From the NCBI GenBank assembly GCA_937910255.1, contig CALEOQ010000472.1:1-12304 (forward strand): a stretch of 12,304 nt of DNA, given 5' to 3'. Of this stretch, positions 7,789 through 12,304 are shown one piece after another. Every line of letters starts with the position of its first letter. Position 1 is the stretch's first letter. The notes under the pieces were generated by a model. That model was given only the letters and a program-made list of their open reading frames with translations, did no database searches and was not told the DNA's origin. The translations under genes were made by a program, and so were the position numbers. This stretch comes from an uncultured Caulobacteraceae bacterium. Lineage in GTDB: Bacteria > Pseudomonadota > Alphaproteobacteria > Caulobacterales > Caulobacteraceae.

Positions 7789-8571
7789 ATGGTCGAACTC
7801 GCCCTGCCCAAGAACTCCCGCGTCCAGAAGGGCCGCCATCACCCGGCCCCGGCCGGCGCCAAGAGCGTCAAGACCTTCAAGGTCTATCGCTATGACCCCG
7901 AGGGGACCGAGAACCCCCGGTGGGACACCTATGACGTGGACACCGACGCCTGCGGCCCCATGGTCCTGGACGCCCTGATCCACATCAAGAACACCATGGA
8001 CCCGACCCTGGCCTTCCGCCGCTCGTGCCGGGAAGGGGTCTGCGGCTCCTGCGCCATGAACATCGGCGGCCGCAATACGCTCGCCTGCACCCATGGCTGG
8101 GAAGAGGTGCCCGGCCAGACCTGCACCATCAGCCCGCTGCCGCACATGCCGGTGGTCAAGGACCTGGTGCCGGACATGACCATGTTCTACGCCCAGTACG
8201 CCTCCATCGAGCCGTGGCTGCACACCAAGACCCCCGAGCCCCAGGGCGAGTGGCTGCAGACCCCGGAGGACCGGGAGAAGCTCGACGGCCTCTATGAGTG
8301 CATCCTGTGCGCCTGCTGCACGACCTCGTGCCCCAGCTACTGGTGGAACGGCGACAAGTATCTGGGCCCGGCCGCCCTGCTGCACGCCTATCGCTGGCTG
8401 ATCGACAGCCGCGACGAGGCCACCGGCGAACGGCTTGACGATCTCGAAGACCCGTTCAAGCTCTATCGCTGCCACACGATCATGAACTGCGCCCAGGTCT
8501 GTCCCAAGGGTCTGAACCCGGCCAAGGCCATCGCCGAGGTCAAGAAGATGCTGGTCGACCGGGTCGTCTAA
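7789..8571 (+). CDS. sdhB: Succinate dehydrogenase iron-sulfur subunit
   Basis: SdhB, 260 residues, carries electrons from FAD to ubiquinone through three clusters. The [2Fe-2S] ligands are Cys80, Cys85, Cys88 and Cys100 (SCREGVCGSCAMN, NTLAC). By the E. coli pattern, [4Fe-4S] uses Cys171, Cys174, Cys177 and Cys238, and [3Fe-4S] uses Cys181, Cys228 and Cys234 (CILCACCTTSCPSYWWN, CHTIMNCAQVCPKG). All ligands are present, so the protein should be functional. Relative to E. coli SdhB there is an N-terminal extension of about 20 residues, as is usual in alphaproteobacteria and mitochondria. It is the last sdh gene; the ferredoxin-reductase gene follows after 62 bp. Confidence 0.97.
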   Translation: MVELALPKNSRVQKGRHHPAPAGAKSVKTFKVYRYDPEGTENPRWDTYDVDTDACGPMVLDALIHIKNTMDPTLAFRRSCREGVCGSCAMNIGGRNTLACTHGWEEVPGQTCTISPLPHMPVVKDLVPDMTMFYAQYASIEPWLHTKTPEPQGEWLQTPEDREKLDGLYECILCACCTTSCPSYWWNGDKYLGPAALLHAYRWLIDSRDEATGERLDDLEDPFKLYRCHTIMNCAQVCPKGLNPAKAIAEVKKMLVDRVV

Positions 8572-8597
8572 AGCTGGGGCCTGTGCGTTTCCCAAGT

Positions 8598-8616
8598 TGA
8601 CGCAGGCGTCATTTTT
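8598..8616 (+). terminator. Palindrome TGACGC-AG-GCGTCA followed by T5
   Basis: A perfect 6-2-6 palindrome (8598-8611) is followed at once by five T residues (8612-8616), between sdhB and the ferredoxin-reductase gene. As RNA it gives a short 5-bp stem with a CAGG loop and a U tract, which could be a weak rho-independent terminator of sdhCDAB. As DNA, the same symmetric 14-mer could be an operator for the reductase gene, 23 bp before its ATG. Sequence alone does not decide between these. Confidence 0.45.
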
Positions 8617-8633
8617 CTGCATCGGGGAGCGGC

Positions 8634-9863
8634 ATGAGTGATTTAGGCGCACACGTGGTGATCCTGGGGGCGGGGCACGCCGGCGGCACGGCCGCGGCCC
8701 TGTTGCGCCAGTATGGCCATTCAGGACCGATCACCCTGATCGGCGACGAGCCGCTGGCCCCCTATCAGCGCCCGCCGCTTTCCAAGGCCTGGCTGAAGGG
8801 TGAGGCCGACGCCGACTCCCTGGCGCTCAAGCCCCTGGAGTTCTACGCCGAGCACCAGATCGATTTCCGGCCCAATACCCGGGCGGTGAAGCTGGCCCGG
8901 GCCGACAAGGTCGTGACCCTGGCCGACGGCCAGACCCTGACCTACGATGTCCTGATCCTGGCCACCGGCGCGCGGGCCATCAAGCTGCCGGTGCCGGGTG
9001 CCGAGCTTGCAGGCCTGCTGGAGCTGCGCACCGCCGCCGACGCCGAGGCCCTGAAGGCCGCCGTGGGTCCGGGTAAGCGCCTGGCCGTGGTGGGCGGCGG
9101 CTATATCGGCCTGGAGGTCGCCGCGTCCGGCCGCGCCCTTGGCGCCGAGGTGGTGGTGATCGAGCGCGAACAGCGCCTGCTGGCCCGGGTGGCCTGCGAA
9201 TCCCTGTCGGACTTCTTCCAAGGCGTTCATCAGGCTCACGGCGTCGCCTTCGAGATGGGCGCCAGCGTCACCGGCTTTGTCGGCGAGAATGGCCATGTGA
9301 CCGGCGTCACCCTCGCCGATGGCCGGACGATCGCCTGCGACGCCGCCGTGATCGGCGTCGGCGCCACCCCCAATGACGAGCTGGCCGCCGACAGCGGCCT
9401 CGACACCGCCCGCGGCGTGGTGGTCGACCTGGAGGCGCGGACCTCCGACCCGTCCATCTTCGCCATCGGCGACGTGGCCCATCGGCCGATGCCGATCTAT
9501 GAGCGCATGTTCCGGATGGAGAGCGTGCCCAACGCCCTGGAGCAGGCCAAGCAGGCCGCCAGCGCCATCACCGGACGCCCGGCCCCGGCCGGCGAGGTGC
9601 CCTGGCAATGGTCGGACCAGTACGACCTGAAGCTCCAGATCGCCGGCTACGCCTTCGACGCCGACGAGGTCCTGCTGCGCGGCGATCCGGCCAGCGGCAA
9701 GTTCGCGGTCTTCCACCTCAAGGGAGACCAGATCCAATCCGTGGAGGCGATCAACTCGCCCCCGGAATTCATGATGGGCAAGCAGCTGATCGGCAACCGC
9801 AAGCCGGTGTCGAAGGCGAAGCTTGTCGATCTCAGCGTTTCAATGAAAGAGGTCGTCGCCTGA
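8634..9863 (+). CDS. NAD(P)H-dependent ferredoxin reductase (putidaredoxin-reductase type)
   Basis: This 409-residue FAD protein should move electrons from NAD(P)H to a [2Fe-2S] ferredoxin in the cytoplasm. The FAD-binding VVILGAGHAGGTAA is at residues 8-21. PYQRPPLSKAWLKGE is the signature of the CamA/ThcD-like reductase branch. The NAD-binding VVGGGYIGLEVA is at 152-163, and an acidic Glu177 at the end of the second strand (VVVIERE) suggests NADH rather than NADPH. The FAD motif IFAIGDVA lies near residue 279. A C-terminal reductase domain with PWQWSDQYDLKLQIAGY completes a full-length protein. GGGGAG lies 5-10 nt before the ATG. The ferredoxin gene begins 20 bp after the stop, which supports a functional pair. 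The final acceptor is not encoded here. Confidence 0.9.
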   Translation: MSDLGAHVVILGAGHAGGTAAALLRQYGHSGPITLIGDEPLAPYQRPPLSKAWLKGEADADSLALKPLEFYAEHQIDFRPNTRAVKLARADKVVTLADGQTLTYDVLILATGARAIKLPVPGAELAGLLELRTAADAEALKAAVGPGKRLAVVGGGYIGLEVAASGRALGAEVVVIEREQRLLARVACESLSDFFQGVHQAHGVAFEMGASVTGFVGENGHVTGVTLADGRTIACDAAVIGVGATPNDELAADSGLDTARGVVVDLEARTSDPSIFAIGDVAHRPMPIYERMFRMESVPNALEQAKQAASAITGRPAPAGEVPWQWSDQYDLKLQIAGYAFDADEVLLRGDPASGKFAVFHLKGDQIQSVEAINSPPEFMMGKQLIGNRKPVSKAKLVDLSVSMKEVVA

Positions 9864-9883
9864 AGGCGGCGCGAAAGGGAGCC

Positions 9884-10204
9884 ATGGCCAAGATCACCTA
9901 TATCGAGCACGACGGGACCGAGCACGTCGTGGACGTGAAGACCGGGCTCACGGTGATGGAAGGCGCGGTGAAGAACAACATCCCGGGCATCGACGCCGAC
10001 TGCGGCGGCGCCTGCGCCTGCGCCACCTGCCACGTCTATGTGGACGAGGCCTGGAAGGACAAGACCGGCGAGTCCTCGGCCATGGAGGAGTCCATGCTCG
10101 ACTTCGCCGAGAACGTCGAAGCCAACAGCCGCCTCTCCTGCCAGATCAAGGTCACCGACGAGCTTGAAGGCCTGGTCGTGCGGATGCCCGAGAGCCAGCA
10201 CTAG
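9884..10204 (+). CDS. [2Fe-2S] ferredoxin, adrenodoxin/putidaredoxin type
   Basis: This 106-residue soluble ferredoxin has cluster ligands Cys40, Cys46, Cys49 and Cys86, that is C-x5-C-x2-C-x36-C. This is the spacing of the adrenodoxin/putidaredoxin/Isc-Fdx class, not the plant type. The extra Cys44 is in the loop. MEESMLDFAE, following the cluster loop, is the usual partner-recognition helix, rich in acid residues. The ATG at 9884 has AAAGGGAG just upstream and gives a family-length protein; the same frame open further upstream is a shadow inside the reductase gene. It likely accepts electrons from the preceding reductase and serves a P450, another oxygenase, heme or quinone maturation, or Fe-S assembly. 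No isc genes or P450 are nearby to decide. Confidence 0.93.
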   Translation: MAKITYIEHDGTEHVVDVKTGLTVMEGAVKNNIPGIDADCGGACACATCHVYVDEAWKDKTGESSAMEESMLDFAENVEANSRLSCQIKVTDELEGLVVRMPESQH

Positions 10205-10250
10205 GCTCAGGCGTCGCCGCCCTCGGGCGGCCGTCGCCCTGACACCATAG

Positions 10251-10276
10251 ACGCCGGGCCCTGCGCCCGGCGTTCT
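10251..10276 (+). terminator. Possible rho-independent terminator of the reductase-ferredoxin unit
   Basis: A perfect 9-bp GC-rich stem ACGCCGGGC (10251-10259) and GCCCGGCGT (10265-10273) encloses CCTGC and is followed by the weak T-rich TCTT. It lies 47 bp after the ferredoxin stop. The stem is strong but the U tract is poor. Confidence 0.5.
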
Positions 10277-10300
10277 TGCGTCCGCGGCCCGTCCCTTTGC

Positions 10301-10328
10301 GTCACCCTCGCGCTTGACGCGAGGGTCC
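10301..10328 (+). repeat. 28-nt hairpin repeat, copy B
   Basis: GTC, a perfect 9-bp stem ACCCTCGCG (10304-10312) and CGCGAGGGT (10318-10326), loop CTTGA, then CC. Flanks, stem length, loop and the TCG in the left arm match copy A (3998-4025), while other stem bases differ in matched pairs. Confidence 0.75.
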
Positions 10329-10358
10329 ATGAACACCGGCCGGCCGAGGTGTTCATGG
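10327..10358. repeat. 11-bp inverted repeat joining hairpin copies B and D
   Basis: CCATGAACACC (10327-10337) pairs perfectly with GGTGTTCATGG (10348-10358) around a 10-nt loop that begins with the palindrome GGCCGGCC. Its outer bases are the terminal CC/GG of copies B and D, so the three hairpins interlock into one composite of 84 bp. Confidence 0.7.
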
Positions 10359-10384
10359 ATGGTCGGATCAAGTCCGACCATGAC
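10357..10384 (-). repeat. 28-nt hairpin repeat, copy D (inverted)
   Basis: Read on the minus strand it is GTC, a perfect 9-bp stem ATGGTCGGA and TCCGACCAT, loop CTTGA, then CC. It is inverted relative to copy B, from which the joining inverted repeat separates it, giving a REP/BIME-like head-to-head arrangement. It lies 34 bp from the divL stop. Confidence 0.75.
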
Positions 10385-10418
10385 GGAGAGGCGCGCGCGT
10401 TGGTCCCGCGATCCGGCG

Positions 10419-12173
10419 CTAGAATTCCAGCTCGCGGTGCGAGGCCGACTCCGCCTGGGCCAGCTCGGGCAGGTGGCAGGTGAAGGTCGCGCCATTGCCC
10501 GGCTCGCTCTCCAGGGCCACCCAGCCCCCGTGCAGCTCGGTCAGCGCCTTGACCAGGGCCAGGCCCAGGCCCGGCCCTCCGCGCTCGCGACCCACGAAAC
10601 GGTCGAAGATGTGAGCCTGGACGTGGAAGGGGATGCCGCGCCCGGTGTCGCTGACCTGCAGCTTGACCTCGCCCAGGGCGCGGCGGGCCGAGATGGTGAT
10701 CTTGCCCTCCGGCGGGGTCTGGCGGATGGCGTTCTCGATCAGGTGATCGAGGATCTGGTCCAGCCGGTGGGAATCGGCCCGGATCACCCCGATCTCGTCG
10801 GCATGCTCCACCTGCAGGACGATGCGGCCCTCCTCCAGGCTGCGGGACCAGCGGGCGCTGGCCTGGGCCAGCATCTCGCCCACACGGACGTCCTCCAGGT
10901 CCAGGGCCATTTCGTCGGCGTCGATCTGGGCCATGTCCAGCACGTCGTCGATGGAGCGGGCCAGCTGGGTGGCGGCCATGCGCACGGCCGCGGCGTGGCC
11001 ACGGCCCCGCTCCGACAGGTTCTCGCCCGACCGCTCCAGCAGCTCCGAATAGCCGATGATGGTGGTGAGCGGGGTGCGCAGCTCGTAGGAGACATTGCCC
11101 ACGAAGTCCCGCTTCAGGCGCTCGGCGTCGGCGAGCGCGGCGGACCGGTCGGCCAGCGCGCTCTCCAGCTTACGGGCGTCGGTGACGTCGGTGAAGGCGA
11201 TCAGGGTGGCGCCATCGGGCAGGGGGCGCGACTGATAGGCCACAATGCGGGAGTCCGAGGTCTTCACCTCGCCGGAGATCGGCGCCCGGGCGCTGGGGTC
11301 GGGATCGGCCACCCGGCCCTTGAGTTCGCGCCAGAAGTTCAGGTCATGCAGCCGCGGCACGCAGAGCTCGACCACGCCCTCGAAGTCCCCGGCCAGGTCC
11401 AGCTGGGTCGGGGTGACGTTCCAGAACCGTTCGAAGGCCTCGTTGTGCAGCCGCAGCCGCCCGTCGGAGCCGAACACGGCCACGGCGTCGTTCAGCTTGT
11501 CCAGGGTCGCCTGCTGCACCTGGATCAGTGCGTTGTACTGGGCCTTGAGTTTCAGCTCGTCGGTGATGTCGGAGAACAAGAGCAGCACCCCGCCCATGGG
11601 GTGGGGCTGGCGCACGACCCGCAGGGTGCGGCCGTCGGGCAGGCTCCACAGGTCATCGGGGCTGGAGCCGAGGGCCTCATAGCGATCCAGCTCGGCGGCC
11701 CGCCATTTCACATAGTCGGCGGTTTCGGGCAGGCGGCGGCGCTGGCGCAGGCGGTCGAGCAGCTCGCCGTGGCCGGGACGTTCGCTCAGCCAGGCCGGCT
11801 CCAGGCCCCACAGCTCGGCGAAGGCGGTGTTGTGGAAGATCATCCGCTTGTTGGCGCCGAAGATGGCCACCGCATCGGCGATGTGATTGAGCGTCTCGTC
11901 GTGGGCGGCCACGTGGCGCTTCAGCGCCTCGCGCATCTCCTCGGCTTCCGTGGCGTCTTCGGCCCACACGCCGACCCCGCCGCCTTCCAGCGGGCGGGCA
12001 GTGATGTGGAAGGCGCGGCGTCGGCCGCCGAGCGTCAGCCAGCGGGTGGTCTCGCGAACCTGGGCCAGGTTGGCGGCCTCGCTGGCGATCTCGTCGGCGG
12101 CCTTGTCCAGGGTCAGGCCCTTGGCGGCGGCCTCATCGAGGCTGGCGGCGTCCACGGCGGCCAGCCAGGCGGC
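10419..12173 (-). CDS. divL: DivL, tyrosine-type PAS histidine-kinase homologue, 5'-truncated
   Basis: The C-terminal 584 residues are present; the N-terminus is cut by the adapter at 12173. Visible are the end of one PAS domain (about fragment residues 40-80), a second (92-205), a third (222-333), a DHp dimerisation domain (348-420) and a HATPase domain (460-575) with N box ENAIRQTPPEG, G1 DTGRGIP and G2 GGPGLGLAL. The phospho-acceptor His of the H box is Tyr: NVSYELRTPLT (Tyr363, codon 11087-11085, TAC). This substitution defines DivL. In C. crescentus the residue is Tyr550 of 769, leaving 219 residues after it; here 221 follow, a close match, so about 187 residues are missing. In Caulobacter DivL binds DivK and modulates CckA, controlling CtrA phosphorylation and asymmetric division. 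A membrane anchor would be in the missing part. The gene is convergent with the ferredoxin gene. Confidence 0.92.
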   Translation of the reverse strand, partial: AAWLAAVDAASLDEAAAKGLTLDKAADEIASEAANLAQVRETTRWLTLGGRRRAFHITARPLEGGGVGVWAEDATEAEEMREALKRHVAAHDETLNHIADAVAIFGANKRMIFHNTAFAELWGLEPAWLSERPGHGELLDRLRQRRRLPETADYVKWRAAELDRYEALGSSPDDLWSLPDGRTLRVVRQPHPMGGVLLLFSDITDELKLKAQYNALIQVQQATLDKLNDAVAVFGSDGRLRLHNEAFERFWNVTPTQLDLAGDFEGVVELCVPRLHDLNFWRELKGRVADPDPSARAPISGEVKTSDSRIVAYQSRPLPDGATLIAFTDVTDARKLESALADRSAALADAERLKRDFVGNVSYELRTPLTTIIGYSELLERSGENLSERGRGHAAAVRMAATQLARSIDDVLDMAQIDADEMALDLEDVRVGEMLAQASARWSRSLEEGRIVLQVEHADEIGVIRADSHRLDQILDHLIENAIRQTPPEGKITISARRALGEVKLQVSDTGRGIPFHVQAHIFDRFVGRERGGPGLGLALVKALTELHGGWVALESEPGNGATFTCHLPELAQAESASHRELEF

Positions 12174-12241
12174 AGATCGGAAGAGCGGCGTGTAGGGACA
12201 GAGTGTAGATCTCGGTGGTCGCCGTATCCTTACAAAAACAA
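12174..12241 (-). other. Illumina TruSeq universal / P5 adapter with flow-cell spacer
   Basis: Positions 12174-12231 are the 58-nt reverse complement of the TruSeq universal adapter and P5 primer, with three substitutions (12188 T to G, 12199 A to C, 12229 A to C). The next ten bases (12232-12241) read as an A10 spacer with two A-to-C changes (12233, 12239). Read as protein on the minus strand it ends in TPLFRS, which would be wrongly fused to DivL. All substitutions are A/C or G/T confusions. Confidence 0.97.
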
Positions 12242-12304
12242 CACATACCGTCGGCACATCTAGCAGTCCGAGCAGATGCATCCCGCAGCCGTCGCTACCG
12301 GGAC
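12242..12304. other. Uninterpretable contig end beyond the P5 spacer
   Basis: This lies outside the A10 spacer, so it is beyond any library molecule. I recognise nothing in it and infer noise calls at read ends. It should be trimmed. Confidence 0.7.

Noticed and set aside
9608..9883. Upstream extension of the ferredoxin frame
   Set aside because: It overlaps the reductase gene in another frame, is Arg/Gln-rich and non-conserved in type, and makes a ferredoxin twice the family length. The ATG at 9884 fits.
10314..12263. 649-residue plus-strand open frame opposite divL, the longest frame in the window
   Set aside because: It starts inside the hairpin repeats and ends in adapter sequence; DivL on the other strand has full domain support. 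I see no ribosome site or domain.

Overview
The window is one assembled fragment of a GC-rich alphaproteobacterial chromosome, enclosed at both ends by uncleaned Illumina library sequence. Positions 48-121 are the flow-cell T10 spacer, the P7 primer, a 6-nt index and the TruSeq read-2 adapter. Positions 12174-12241 are the reverse complement of the TruSeq universal/P5 adapter and its spacer. Genuine genomic DNA is therefore about 122-12173; the first and last genes are cut by the library or assembly, not by biology. The outermost 47 and 63 bases cannot be interpreted. The best taxonomic guess is Caulobacterales (Caulobacter/Phenylobacterium-like), because of high GC, a tyrosine-containing DivL pseudo-kinase, the sdhC-sdhD-sdhA-sdhB order, and palindromic intergenic repeats of the alphaproteobacterial type.

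Layout from left to right: the 3' part of mmsA (CoA-acylating methylmalonate-semialdehyde dehydrogenase); a membrane-anchored thioredoxin-fold protein with a CPDC motif; a convergent gene for a small, charged, Gln-rich hypothetical protein; a double-palindrome repeat; zapE (AFG1-type ATPase); a 28-nt hairpin repeat at the zapE/lysR convergent junction; a LysR-type regulator divergent from the succinate dehydrogenase operon; sdhCDAB; an NADH-type ferredoxin reductase and an adrenodoxin/putidaredoxin-type [2Fe-2S] ferredoxin; a cluster of hairpins including two more copies of the 28-nt repeat; and on the minus strand the C-terminal 584 residues of DivL.

Functionally this is mainly core metabolism plus cell-cycle control. 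MmsA makes propionyl-CoA or acetyl-CoA from valine or inositol breakdown. Propionyl-CoA can enter the TCA cycle as succinyl-CoA and so reach SDH. SDH passes electrons to quinone. The reductase/ferredoxin pair forms a short NAD(P)H-to-[2Fe-2S] chain whose acceptor is not in the window. DivL helps control the CckA-CtrA phosphorelay.

No defence system, CRISPR array, phage, transposase, tRNA or rRNA was seen. The most distinctive non-coding signal is the family of three 28-nt hairpins. Their stems vary in a compensatory way around a constant CTTG(A/T) loop and constant flanks, and all lie at convergent gene ends. The rest is ordinary, well-conserved chromosome.
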